The position numbers were made by a program, and so were the translations under genes. Below the pieces are notes generated by a model that made no database searches, had not been told where the DNA came from, and saw only the letters and a program-made list of their open reading frames with translations. Of a DNA stretch of 64,000 nt, positions 53,085-61,415 are shown piece by piece. Origin of the DNA: Paenibacillus macerans (GTDB lineage Bacteria; Bacillota; Bacilli; Paenibacillales; Paenibacillaceae); assembly GCF_023715465.1 (NCBI RefSeq), contig NZ_JAMBOE010000003.1:186001-250000 (forward strand), in the 5' to 3' direction. The first letter of the stretch is position 1; each line of letters begins with the position of its first letter.

Positions 53085-53415
53085 GTTTATCGGGTTCGTG
53101 TCTTGGTGTCCCTGCCTGCTGCCTTTGCACGATTATCCCTTTCGCTCAGAGGACAGGGGTTGAGGGTTGGGGGGTGTGGACTAGGGCAAGAGATAAAGAA
53201 AAAAAGAGAGCGAAGAAAAAACGAGGCGGTTCAGGTGAAATGTTTGGTTTGGAAAGGGAACGTGAGTTTGGTATAATAAAAAAACCAAACTCACGTTCGC
53301 AAGTTCTTGATTCGGGGGCGAGTGAACATGGAGGTCAATGCGGGAACGGAACTTCAACCATTCATTGTTTATTTCTCTGCTATCTGATCAAACGGGATAA
53401 TCATGCAAAGCGTCC
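53085..53415 (+). mobile_element. Element copy 4: shortest remnant with subterminal inverted repeats
   Basis: CTTTGCACGATTATCCC (53123-53139) and the complement with one mismatch (53394-53410) bracket only 288 bases. The transposase promoter is present (TTGGTTTGG..TATAATA region), and a perfect dyad GAACGTGAGTTTGG/CCAAACTCACGTTC surrounds its -10 box. Translation would begin MEVNAGTELQPF and then run into the deletion. The outer terminal repeats found in copy 2 are not visible. The rest of 52892-53591 shows no supported gene. Confidence 0.8.
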
Positions 53416-53524
53416 GGACAGCGAGTGTTGCTCTTCGAAAGCAAATTTCGCATCCCGGTACAAGCCGTGCAGCAGAACGGTATTCCGCGAAGATTAGATG
53501 CCCCTTCTTCTTCCCAACTGGTAT

Positions 53525-53566
53525 AAAAGAGAAGAAGACACCCCGAAGAGATGTCTCTCTCTTTTT
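53525..53566 (-). terminator. Probable terminator after GPH symporter gene
   Basis: AAAAGAGAAGAAGACA (53525-53540) and TGTCTCTCTCTTTT (53552-53565) can pair imperfectly around an 11-base loop. On the minus strand a T-rich run follows. It is 26 bases past the symporter stop codon. Confidence 0.5.
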
Positions 53567-53591
53567 CAGCCCAGGCCTCCCCTTTCAACGA

Positions 53592-54941
53592 TTAAGCCGT
53601 AATGACCCGATTGTTCTGAAGCTCCTCTTTCATCGTCTCCTCTTGTTGATCAAGCCGATAGAACATCATGAGCACGATGGAAAGCACGAAGCAAATCAGC
53701 GGCACCCACACGAAATTGAACTGTAGGGCCAAGAGCGCGGAAGACGTCTGCACCTGGTTGGGAACGTATCCCCCCATCGACATAATCCAGGCGGCAATCG
53801 CTCCCCCGAGCCCCATGCCGAATTTGACACCAAAGGTGGAAGCCGCCATCAGCAACCCTTGCGCGCGTACGCCCGTCTTCCATTCGCCGTAATCGACCGT
53901 ATCGGCAATCATGGCGAATTTAATGCCGGCCACCACACCAAGTCCAACCTTCGCCAACGATCTTCCGACTACCATGAGCGGAACCGAGAGGAACTCCGAG
54001 CCGGCAAAGATAATCAGTTGTCCCCCCACGGCCAGAATGAACCCTAGGAGTACCGTGTTGCGCTTACCGAGTTTTTTGGCCAAAAACGGCACGGCGATGA
54101 TCCCGACGAGCATCAAGCTCGACAACCCGTTCAACACCGGCACCAAATCCGCACGGCCCAAGTTGTATCTGAGGAAATAGATCGTCGATTGGTTCATCAT
54201 GATCGTAGAGATAAACAGCAGAACGTTGACGATAAGCAAAATCCACCAAGGCCAATTTCCTTTTAGCGCTTTCACGCCTTGTTTAAAAGGAACCGGCTTA
54301 TTGCCGTTGGACTGAACCCGCTCTTTCGTATTTGCAAACGTAATGAAAAAGAGCGCGACGCCGACCACAGCAAACAAAATCATCGTGTAGAGAAAGCCCT
54401 GCTGCTGGTTGCCTCCGCCCAAAAAAGCGACCAAAGGCAAGACCGCGGCATTGACGATAAACGCACCCGTTTGCCCGCCGACCATTCTATACGTATTGAC
54501 GACGGTTCTTTCCTGCGAATTGCTGGTAAGGCTCGGCAGCAACGACGATAACGGAATATTGACGCCCGCATACAAAATGCCCAACGCGATGTACGTGGCA
54601 TATGCGTAAACGATTTTCCCCGTCGCGCTTAAATCGGGGGTCATAAATGTTAATATCGCGACGACCCCAAACGGAATGGACAGCCAGAGGAAATAGGGTC
54701 TTGATTTCCCCCATTTGGTGCTCGTGCGGTCGATCAGCACCCCAAATATGGGACCATCCAAAGCGTCGATCAATCTGGCGACCAGGAACAAAGTGCCCAC
54801 AGCGGCCACATTTAAGCCGTAGACATCGGTATAGAAAAACATAAGATACGTGGTTACGATGGTAAAAACAAGATTGGATGCGGTATCCCCCAACCCGTAG
54901 CTGATCCTTTCTTTTAATGAAACCTGATTTTTCTCCTTCAT
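53592..54941 (-). CDS. GPH-family sugar:cation symporter
   Basis: This 449-residue secondary transporter has 12 predicted helices. The N-terminus LKERISYGLGDTASNLVF and the loop ARLIDALDGPIFGVLIDRTSTKWGKSRPYFLW are hallmarks of the glycoside-pentoside-hexuronide family, which takes up oligosaccharides with Na+ or H+. The substrate is not readable. Nearby genes (sulfatase and NagZ-like GH3, same strand, with only the element remnant between) suggest a breakdown product of the same glycan. A cre-like site lies 37-50 bases upstream. Confidence 0.92.
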   Translation of the reverse strand: MKEKNQVSLKERISYGLGDTASNLVFTIVTTYLMFFYTDVYGLNVAAVGTLFLVARLIDALDGPIFGVLIDRTSTKWGKSRPYFLWLSIPFGVVAILTFMTPDLSATGKIVYAYATYIALGILYAGVNIPLSSLLPSLTSNSQERTVVNTYRMVGGQTGAFIVNAAVLPLVAFLGGGNQQQGFLYTMILFAVVGVALFFITFANTKERVQSNGNKPVPFKQGVKALKGNWPWWILLIVNVLLFISTIMMNQSTIYFLRYNLGRADLVPVLNGLSSLMLVGIIAVPFLAKKLGKRNTVLLGFILAVGGQLIIFAGSEFLSVPLMVVGRSLAKVGLGVVAGIKFAMIADTVDYGEWKTGVRAQGLLMAASTFGVKFGMGLGGAIAAWIMSMGGYVPNQVQTSSALLALQFNFVWVPLICFVLSIVLMMFYRLDQQEETMKEELQNNRVITA

Positions 54942-54977
54942 TCGTCACTGCCTCCCGTTGCGGTTTATTCCTATCCG

Positions 54978-54991
54978 TAAAAGCGCTTTCG
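54978..54991 (-). promoter_or_regulatory. cre-like site upstream of GPH symporter
   Basis: The minus strand reads CGAAAGCGCTTTTA, a palindromic AAAGCGCTTT core with two deviations from the cre consensus, 37-50 bases before the start codon. Apart from this site, I see nothing else in 54942-55251. Confidence 0.5.
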
Positions 54992-55251
54992 TTACCATGC
55001 GGCCGCCTGTTCTCTATTCTGCCGAATCACCCCTTCATGCCTTGGCCCTTCCTTACTCTACATTCATTCCCAAGCGAAGTCCTTAACCGATCTTTTTGTT
55101 TGTTGCCGGATTTTTGCGGGAACAAAAGAAAACGACCATTCTCCGATGTAACGGTGAACAGTCGCAATGTATAAGAAGGCTAATAACCGAGTTGCTTAGA
55201 GAGGACAAGTATAAACTCCGGTGGTCAAGCCTGCACACCCCTCAGAGCTAA

Positions 55252-55731
55252 TCAATTTCCCGGTAAAATATTATTCCGGATTGCCTTCTTCTTCTCCTCG
55301 GTGAAAACCCCTGAATCCAACAAGTTCAAAATGGAGAGCACGCCCCCACGAGAACCCCAACTTCCCTCTTCGATGACCTGGAAGCTTACCCACCAAGACG
55401 GAGATGGTTCTGGCACCTCAAGTATTTTGGCGAGACTCCCAAGCATATTTTCAATTACCTCTTTGCGGACCTCATTCGGCCAGTCTCCATCCATAACCAG
55501 AACATTAATTGTAATTGCATCACGTTCTGGCTGATCCGATAACAATTTCCCTCCGATCGCCATGTAATCGGCCGGACGTTCGGTGAAATGAACTTGGAAT
55601 CCCTCCCTTGCAGGCGGGCAGTATTGCCCGACTTCCGGAACCAAAACCGCATCCGTTAAGGCTTCCGCCAAAAGACGACGCTGTTCAACGGAAATGCGGC
55701 CACCAGGATAATTAACATTAATAATGGTCAT
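55252..55731 (-). CDS. Tautomerase-superfamily-like protein without N-terminal proline
   Basis: This roughly 159-residue protein begins MTIINVNYPGG at ATG 55731, chosen because AAGGGAGA lies nine bases upstream. A longer frame to 55797 has no such site. The first 60 residues (INVNYPGGRISVEQRRLLAEALTDAV) and a second half (ITINVLVMDGDWPNEVRKEVIENM) look like two tandem beta-alpha-beta units of the 4-oxalocrotonate tautomerase fold. In that family the catalytic base is Pro at position 2, but here it is Thr, so the classical chemistry is unlikely. The gene and the divergent PadR gene are less GC-rich than the surroundings, which may indicate acquisition. Confidence 0.65.
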   Translation of the reverse strand: MTIINVNYPGGRISVEQRRLLAEALTDAVLVPEVGQYCPPAREGFQVHFTERPADYMAIGGKLLSDQPERDAITINVLVMDGDWPNEVRKEVIENMLGSLAKILEVPEPSPSWWVSFQVIEEGSWGSRGGVLSILNLLDSGVFTEEKKKAIRNNILPGN

Positions 55732-55802
55732 ATTTGAACTCTCCCTTTGATTTGGTGATGATAAAAAAACTATAAATCCGCATAAAACCATTGTCAATAC
55801 TA

Positions 55803-55831
55803 ATTATTAAAATAATATATATTATAATAAT
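55803..55831. promoter_or_regulatory. AT-rich dyad between tautomerase-like and PadR genes
   Basis: ATTATTAAAATAATA and TATTATAATAAT form an inverted repeat centred on TATATAT, in the 193-base divergent intergenic region. It is a natural candidate for the PadR operator and overlaps likely -10 boxes for both directions. Confidence 0.45.
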
Positions 55832-55924
55832 ATACATAACAAAGATGAGACATTCCCTTTGATGAGATATAATATATTTTATAAGAAATCATGACATGGT
55901 TTGATGTGCTAAGGGGAGAATGGA

Positions 55925-56482
55925 ATGGCAAAGCAGCCGGGGAAAACCAATACGAAGTTTGCCGTGTTAGGCATACTGGCTCTGGGGCCCCATACCGGTT
56001 ACGATATCAAACAACATATGGAACAGAGCACGAGTTATTTTTGGAATGAGAATTATGGGCAGATCTACCCTACTTTGGCTGAGCTGCTCGATCAACGTGA
56101 TATTGAGGTTAAAATCATTCGTCAAAAAGGAAAACCCGATAAAAAACTTTACAGTATCACCGATCAAGGCAGGCAGACATTATCGCAATGGCTGTCTCAG
56201 CCGATGGAGCATGAGGTTATGCTTAAAAAAAATGAGCTGCTGTTAAGAGTATTTTTTGGCAGTTATACTTCACCCGAGACGATCATCATGCACATCGAAG
56301 AGCATAAAAGAAAACTTGAGGAAAGCTTGAAGATTTTTGAAGAACTCGAGACGTGGCTACAGAATACAGAGAAGAAAGATAACAATTTTAAATATTGGCT
56401 GATTACTATTCAATATGGAAAGAGTCAGTTTAGCAGTTTAATCAATTGGTGCGAAAACAGTATTCAAACCCTTAAAAAATGA
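55925..56482 (+). CDS. PadR-family transcriptional regulator
   Basis: This is a 185-residue repressor. The N-terminal winged helix (about 10-85) reads KFAVLGILALGPHTGYDIKQHM, then GQIYPTLAELLDQ and KLYSITDQGRQTLSQWL, all PadR signatures. The C-terminal helical domain (about 95-180) mediates dimerisation and often senses phenolic or toxic compounds. AAGGGGAGAATGG precedes the start. It is divergent from the tautomerase-like gene, which it probably represses until an inducer appears. Confidence 0.93.
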   Translation: MAKQPGKTNTKFAVLGILALGPHTGYDIKQHMEQSTSYFWNENYGQIYPTLAELLDQRDIEVKIIRQKGKPDKKLYSITDQGRQTLSQWLSQPMEHEVMLKKNELLLRVFFGSYTSPETIIMHIEEHKRKLEESLKIFEELETWLQNTEKKDNNFKYWLITIQYGKSQFSSLINWCENSIQTLKK

Positions 56483-56588
56483 ACAATAGCCGTCTGAAAA
56501 CTGCTTTTCCACACAAAAACGGCAATTGCTCAGTTCGTGCGCACCGAAGCATGCCTCTTCGGTCCTCTCTAAGCTAGGGAAGCTACTC

Positions 56589-56772
56589 TAACGGACACCA
56601 GCGACTCTATTCCCCCATTTCCCGGGTATTTCCCAGTCTTACGGACACCACAGCCCTTATTTACCATTTCAGTGCACGTTTAGGGTTACTTTCGGGCAAA
56701 TAGAGTCCCCTGGGTCCGTTAAAAAATAAAATGCCGCCTTTTTGGGGCAAATAAGCGCTCTCCTGTCCGTTA
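56589..56772. repeat. Dispersed palindromic repeat, TAACGGAC family, copy B
   Basis: It matches copy A at 30283 base for base in long blocks (TAACGGACACCAGCGAC, CATTTCCCGGGTATTTCCCAG) and keeps the order of two direct and two inverted TAACGGAC-type ends, closing with CTGTCCGTTA. No coding frame is supported in 56483-56837. Confidence 0.85.
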
Positions 56773-56790
56773 CCCGGCAGAGGAGAAAAA

Positions 56791-56813
56791 GGCCATGCGA
56801 CATGCGCATGGCC
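56791..56813 (-). terminator. Terminator after solute-binding protein gene
   Basis: GGCCATGCG and CGCATGGCC form a nine-base perfect stem. On the minus strand TTTTTC follows directly. It lies 25 bases past the stop codon of the binding-protein gene. Confidence 0.85.
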
Positions 56814-56837
56814 GGGATATCCCGCAACTCGGGTATG

Positions 56838-58352
56838 TTATTCCTTGGTCTTCCGGTATTCTTCATTGATCTCCCGGATGATCTGATCTCCGCCGTCCCG
56901 CTTCCAGGCCGCGGCCGCTTCGTCCACGGCGCTTAAGGGAAGCTGCCCCATGGCTACCTTGGTCATTGTATCCACCCATCTCCCCAGAAGCCGGAGGCCC
57001 TTTTGATCAAAGGTCTCGCTGGACAGGCCCTCCGCCGGATTTTTCCAACGGTACTTGGCATTGGTCTCATAAAACTTCAAAACGTTTTTGGCGTACTGCG
57101 GATCATCCCATTTGCGGATCTGGACTTCCGGATCATAGCGGCGGAAAAACCAGACGGAGAGCAATTGCGGACGCTCTTTGTCAAACGCCTCCAGCTTTTC
57201 GAACGTTCCTGCGGCGGTTTTTTGGTAGTGAATGCCTTCCACGCCGTTTTTGATCAAATCGTAACCTTCGTCGGACAGCAGGTAATTCAACAGCTCCAGC
57301 GCTTTTTGCTGCTTGGCGGGTTCTATACGGGCGTTCACAACGATTTTGCTCGTGTTCCCGATCGTATGCGTCGCCTGGAGTCCGCCCCGTCCCATCGGGG
57401 GAATCAATTGGACGAGCTCGGCCCCGGGAGCGTTCTTCTTCAAAGCCGGCAGCGTTAGAGTATAAAATTCGTTGGGGACGACGGTGGCGATGCCGACTTT
57501 CCCAGCTGCCAATTTGGCCAGCGGATCCTTGACCTTGTTCGTGGCGAATTCCGGGTCGAGCGCTCCTGACGAATAGGCCTCTCTTAGAAAGGTGAGAAAC
57601 GGCTTCAGCTCCTTCGTTTGCACCTGCAGCGGAACAAGCCGTCCATCCTGCTGGCTCCATTCGTTCCCCAACCCGAAAGCGCCTATAATCGCATCCAGAT
57701 TGGTCAATTTGCCGTTGACGATGCTGAACGAAAACCCGTAAGTATCGTCCTTGCCGTTCCCGTCCGGGTCCTCCTGAGCAAACGCCTTGGCGACTTCGAG
57801 AAATTCATCTACCGTGGTTGGCGCCTTAAGCCCCAGCTTGTCCAGCCAATCCTTCCGGACGATCAGAGAATCCCGAGTGTCCGTGATATAAAACGGCAAT
57901 CCGTACATTTTTCCTTTGGGATTCATGAGCTCCAAGTATTCGTGGCTCAAATATTTCGTGAAATTGGGGTACTTGGCAAGCTCCGGTTCGATATCCATAA
58001 AGACGCCTTTGTCCTTCCACTTGTTGAACTCCGGGCCTTCGACCAAAAACACATCGGGAAAATCATTGGAAGCCGCCAGTACGTTCAACTTCTGCCCGTA
58101 AACGTCCATGGGGATCCACTCGATGTTCAGCTTGATGTTCAGCCGCTTATTTAGCTCTCTGACGACCGCATGATCCTCCGGCCAGCCTCCTCCCGCGAAG
58201 CTGAAAGTCATCAAATTCAGTTCTACGGGTGCTCCTGTCCCCTCGCTGCCGGGTGCCGTTTCGCCCGCCGGTCCGTTTCCGGGAGCGCTGGAACATCCAA
58301 GCAGCCCGGCCAGCCAAAACGCGGACAACAGCATCCTGCACCATCTTTTCAT
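56838..58352 (-). CDS. Extracellular solute-binding lipoprotein without adjacent permeases
   Basis: This roughly 504-residue sugar-binding lipoprotein has the signal MKRWCRMLLSAFWLAGLLGC, with the lipobox LLGC and the mature Cys at about residue 20. The start is ATG 58352, because AAGGGAGG lies six bases before it. Earlier in-frame starts would run into the kinase gene. The mature part shows the same class features as the protein at 2.7 kb (EDPDGNGKDDTYGFSF calcium-type loop, YLLSDEGYDLIKNGVEGIHY). It follows the kinase by 25 bases. A terminator comes directly after, so no permease genes belong to this unit. It may feed a distant permease pair or act as a sensor partner for the kinase. Confidence 0.92.
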   Translation of the reverse strand: MKRWCRMLLSAFWLAGLLGCSSAPGNGPAGETAPGSEGTGAPVELNLMTFSFAGGGWPEDHAVVRELNKRLNIKLNIEWIPMDVYGQKLNVLAASNDFPDVFLVEGPEFNKWKDKGVFMDIEPELAKYPNFTKYLSHEYLELMNPKGKMYGLPFYITDTRDSLIVRKDWLDKLGLKAPTTVDEFLEVAKAFAQEDPDGNGKDDTYGFSFSIVNGKLTNLDAIIGAFGLGNEWSQQDGRLVPLQVQTKELKPFLTFLREAYSSGALDPEFATNKVKDPLAKLAAGKVGIATVVPNEFYTLTLPALKKNAPGAELVQLIPPMGRGGLQATHTIGNTSKIVVNARIEPAKQQKALELLNYLLSDEGYDLIKNGVEGIHYQKTAAGTFEKLEAFDKERPQLLSVWFFRRYDPEVQIRKWDDPQYAKNVLKFYETNAKYRWKNPAEGLSSETFDQKGLRLLGRWVDTMTKVAMGQLPLSAVDEAAAAWKRDGGDQIIREINEEYRKTKE

Positions 58353-58377
58353 GCTCATCCTCCCTTCACTCGCACTT

Positions 58378-60180
58378 TTAGCCTGTTCGGACCGCATCGC
58401 CTTCTCCGTTCCGTAAAGGAATCCGTATGCTGACCACACTGCCGCGTCCCGCAAAAGAATGTACGGAAATGCCGTAAGGCTCGCCATATTTCAACCGGAG
58501 CCGCGCATGGACATTCGCCAGTCCGATGGACTCGCCTTTGAATGTATCTTCGGCGGACGAACTTCCGCGGAATTGATCCTCCAGCTCCGCAAGCCGCGCT
58601 TCCGGTATTCCCGGGCCGTTGTCCGCGATTTCGATGACCAGATCGCGGCCCTCGTCGTAAGCGTTCACAATCATCGCCGCATTCCCGCCTTTTGCTTCCA
58701 CGGCGTATTTGACGGCATTTTCCACGATCGGTTGAATCGTAAGCTTGATGATCGGACAATCCATAAATTTCTCGTTCACCCGGACACTGCTTTCGAATTT
58801 TTTCGGATAACGAATGTGCACGATGTCCAGATACTTGATCAACACGCTTAGCTCCTCGCGGAGCGTCACTTCCTGATCCGATCCTTTGGAAGCGTAACGG
58901 TATACATCCGCCAAGTTGTGGGCGATTTTCTCGATCAGCGGAACATCTTCCAAATAGGCGATGCTTTTGATAATATCCAGCGTGTTGTACAGCAAATGCG
59001 GATTGATTTGGTTTTGCAGTGCTCTGACCGTGGCCACACTTTGCCTTAACTGCAGTTCGACCTCTTTTACCTTGTATTCGGAGATTTCCCGCATCAGATC
59101 GTTTAGCTGCTCCACCATATAATTGAAGCTGTTGGTCAGCACCTGGTATTCATGGATGCCGGAGATTTGCGATGCCCTAACTTCCAGATTGCCTTTGGCG
59201 ACCCGTTCCATCCTCGTTTTCATATGCTTGATCGGGCCTACAAACTGTGACACCAAAAAGGGGATGATCAAAAGAATGCAAGCCCCAAGAATCGCCAAAG
59301 CGATCATCGTCGATAAAACCGCGGAGTTCAACCCTTTGGCCATCTCGGCATAAGGGACGACGGAAACGATATTCCAGCCCGTATACTGCGATTCATAGAC
59401 AGAAACCAAGTAGGCTTCGCCGTTCCACGTTTGGGCACCGGTGGCGTTTTCCAGCTCCAAATTCAGTCCGCCAAGCGGCGTGTCCTTCCGCGCCTTGCCC
59501 ACCCACTCCTTCTCGGGATGATTGACCACGATGTCCTCCTTCGACAACAGGAAGAAATAGCCGCTTTTCCCCAGCCGGGATTTATCGAAGGCAGCGTCGA
59601 TTTCGGTCAAGGAAAACTGCAGCACCAGCTTGCCGATCATCGCCGTTGTTTGTGTGCTGTAAATCGGGATGATCATATCCATGACCAGGGGGCCGTTTTC
59701 GTTCAGGCGATGGGTAGGCAATACCGTAACTTCCCGGACGTCTTTAAACCAGGCATCCATCATGTGCCGATCTTCCGGGATGTAACTGTTGTTCAGCGGG
59801 AGAACCCGCCGGTCATTCGAAACGAGGAACATATTGTTGATTTCCCGAAAATTGAATGACACATACGTGTTCATTTCCTTTTCAATTCCGGCGATATCCT
59901 CCACATTGGGAGTATAGCCCTCACTCAGCCACTTTTGCACCAGATCGGTGTTCAGCAGCGTATTCGTCGATTTTTTCATTTGCTGGAAATAAAACTCCAG
60001 ATGATGGTTCAGCCGGCCCGTGGCTTCTTCCGTGATCATCACGAATTCCTCTTTGACCGCTTTACTGTAGAAATAGTGGGAAAATCCGGCCGTCAGGCCT
60101 ACCGACAAAATGCTTAGCCCAAAAAACAGCGCGATCATTCTTTGCTTGATGGAACGCAAGGGAGAAAGTTTGATGTTCAT
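58378..60180 (-). CDS. Membrane sensor histidine kinase, YesM type
   Basis: This 600-residue kinase has membrane helices at about 14-34 (MIALFFGLSILSVGLTAGF) and 290-312 (MIALAILGACILLIIPFLV) around a dCache-like extracellular domain. The HAMP region follows. The phospho-acceptor His is in QNQINPHLLYNTLDIIKSI. The ATP-binding boxes ENAVKYAVE and DNGPGIPEARL are intact, as is the G2 region GLANVHARLRL. It overlaps the regulator gene by four bases (ATGA), so translation is coupled. It probably senses a sugar together with the binding lipoprotein encoded next. Confidence 0.95.
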   Translation of the reverse strand: MNIKLSPLRSIKQRMIALFFGLSILSVGLTAGFSHYFYSKAVKEEFVMITEEATGRLNHHLEFYFQQMKKSTNTLLNTDLVQKWLSEGYTPNVEDIAGIEKEMNTYVSFNFREINNMFLVSNDRRVLPLNNSYIPEDRHMMDAWFKDVREVTVLPTHRLNENGPLVMDMIIPIYSTQTTAMIGKLVLQFSLTEIDAAFDKSRLGKSGYFFLLSKEDIVVNHPEKEWVGKARKDTPLGGLNLELENATGAQTWNGEAYLVSVYESQYTGWNIVSVVPYAEMAKGLNSAVLSTMIALAILGACILLIIPFLVSQFVGPIKHMKTRMERVAKGNLEVRASQISGIHEYQVLTNSFNYMVEQLNDLMREISEYKVKEVELQLRQSVATVRALQNQINPHLLYNTLDIIKSIAYLEDVPLIEKIAHNLADVYRYASKGSDQEVTLREELSVLIKYLDIVHIRYPKKFESSVRVNEKFMDCPIIKLTIQPIVENAVKYAVEAKGGNAAMIVNAYDEGRDLVIEIADNGPGIPEARLAELEDQFRGSSSAEDTFKGESIGLANVHARLRLKYGEPYGISVHSFAGRGSVVSIRIPLRNGEGDAVRTG

Positions 60181-61193
60181 AAGCCCAGGCTCCTGCGGTA
60201 TTCACCCGGCGACTCGTCCGTCAGGCTTTTGAACAACCGGTTAAAATACGGCAAGGAGGAGAACCCGACCATATCGGCCACCTCGTAAACTTTCAGATCC
60301 GGTTCCAGCAGCAGCTGCTTGGCTTTTTCGATTCTGTATTTGTTTAAATAATTGATAAAAGAATCTCCGTAATGCTGCTTGAACAGCACGCAAAACCGGG
60401 AAACACTTAGATCGGTGTACTCTGCGATTTGCCCCAGCGTGATCTCCCTGGCGTAATTTTGCTGAACGTATTCGCTCACCCGCTTGCCCAGAAAGTTTTT
60501 CCGGCCGGAAGAGGCCCCGTTCAAGCGGCGCGACCACTGCTCCAGCAAATGCGCAAAATGAGCTTGCACGGCAGGTTTGTCGGCCGTTTCGCCAAGCTCC
60601 CGGTTTTGATGATGCGGATCAACGCTTCTTAGCTGCTCGTTCAGCTTGTCCGAGAAAATGCGGAACAATCCGTTGCGGATTCCTGGATTCGGCGTCTTCA
60701 CCTTATATATCGAACCCAGGATCCGGCCGGCTTCAGAAACCAGACGTTGATGATCCCACACTTCCATCACGCCCAGAAATTCCTGAATCTGATGGAGAGG
60801 CTCGTAAAGGTGGACGGAACCCTGCAGCCGTTCCAAGGAGCGCAGCAAGGCCTGCTTCAAATCCTCGGCCACGACCGGCTTCAGCAAATATTCCGTCGCT
60901 CCGTACCGGATCGCCTGCCGGGCGTAGGCAAAGTTCTCGTAGCCGCTGATCACGATCGGAACGATGCCCAGCTTGTATTCATCGCATTTGCCGAGCAGAG
61001 ACAACCCGTCGAGCTCCGGCATAACGATATCGGTGATGACGACGTTCGGCCACACCTCATTGATCAAATTCCAGGCCTCCGCCCCGTCGCTGGCCTGGGC
61101 CACGACTTTGAACTCAAGCCCAAACCGCTCGATCATCTCCACGATGCCGTTGCGAATCCAGACTTCATCTTCTGCAACCAATACATGGAACAT
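60177..61193 (-). CDS. Response regulator with AraC-type DNA-binding domain, YesN type
   Basis: This is a roughly 338-residue regulator, numbered from 61199. The receiver domain has Asp11/Glu12, phospho-acceptor Asp57 (VVITDIVMPELDG) and Lys107 (EYLLKPV). Residues about 235-338 form the AraC double helix-turn-helix, with ITLGQIAEYTDLSVSRFCVLFKQHYG and VYEVADMVGFSSLPYFNRLFKSLTDESPGEYR. The middle region is much shorter than in the 534-residue homologue at 4.4 kb. The ATG at 61193 is preferred over 61199, since GGAGG is directly adjacent to the first but six bases from the second. It leads the regulator-kinase-binding protein operon and is divergent from the radical SAM gene. Confidence 0.94.
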   Translation of the reverse strand: MFHVLVAEDEVWIRNGIVEMIERFGLEFKVVAQASDGAEAWNLINEVWPNVVITDIVMPELDGLSLLGKCDEYKLGIVPIVISGYENFAYARQAIRYGATEYLLKPVVAEDLKQALLRSLERLQGSVHLYEPLHQIQEFLGVMEVWDHQRLVSEAGRILGSIYKVKTPNPGIRNGLFRIFSDKLNEQLRSVDPHHQNRELGETADKPAVQAHFAHLLEQWSRRLNGASSGRKNFLGKRVSEYVQQNYAREITLGQIAEYTDLSVSRFCVLFKQHYGDSFINYLNKYRIEKAKQLLLEPDLKVYEVADMVGFSSLPYFNRLFKSLTDESPGEYRRSLGL

Positions 61194-61297
61194 ATGCATC
61201 CTCCGGAGTAGTTTATAATCTCTTCATAAGCTGACTATAGCAAAGATAATTTCATATTGGAATAAAGAACAGGAGTTTCCCCGCTATATAAATCTTG

Positions 61298-61311
61298 TAA
61301 AAGCGCTTTAT
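61298..61311. promoter_or_regulatory. cre-like palindrome between response regulator and sulfatase maturase
   Basis: TAAAAGCGCTTTAT has the AAAGCGCTTT core of strong cre sites and is 105 bases from each divergent start, in the roughly 200-base intergenic region. Control of one or both units by CcpA is inferred. Confidence 0.5.
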
Positions 61312-61415
61312 TTCAGAACTTTTTATTATTTTGACATTATTTAGACTGGATGATATCTTTAAAGTAATTATAGAAATAACATAGACTGGGGGGGATTGCT
61401 TTGTCGGGAGGCTGC

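Noticed and set aside
52924..53163. 79-residue frame before element copy 4
   Set aside because: It has no plausible ribosome site and overlaps the element's repeat region.
55732..55797. 22-residue hydrophobic leader for the tautomerase-like protein
   Set aside because: It resembles a signal peptide at first sight (MVLCGFIVFLSS), but the ribosome site supports the internal ATG at 55731.
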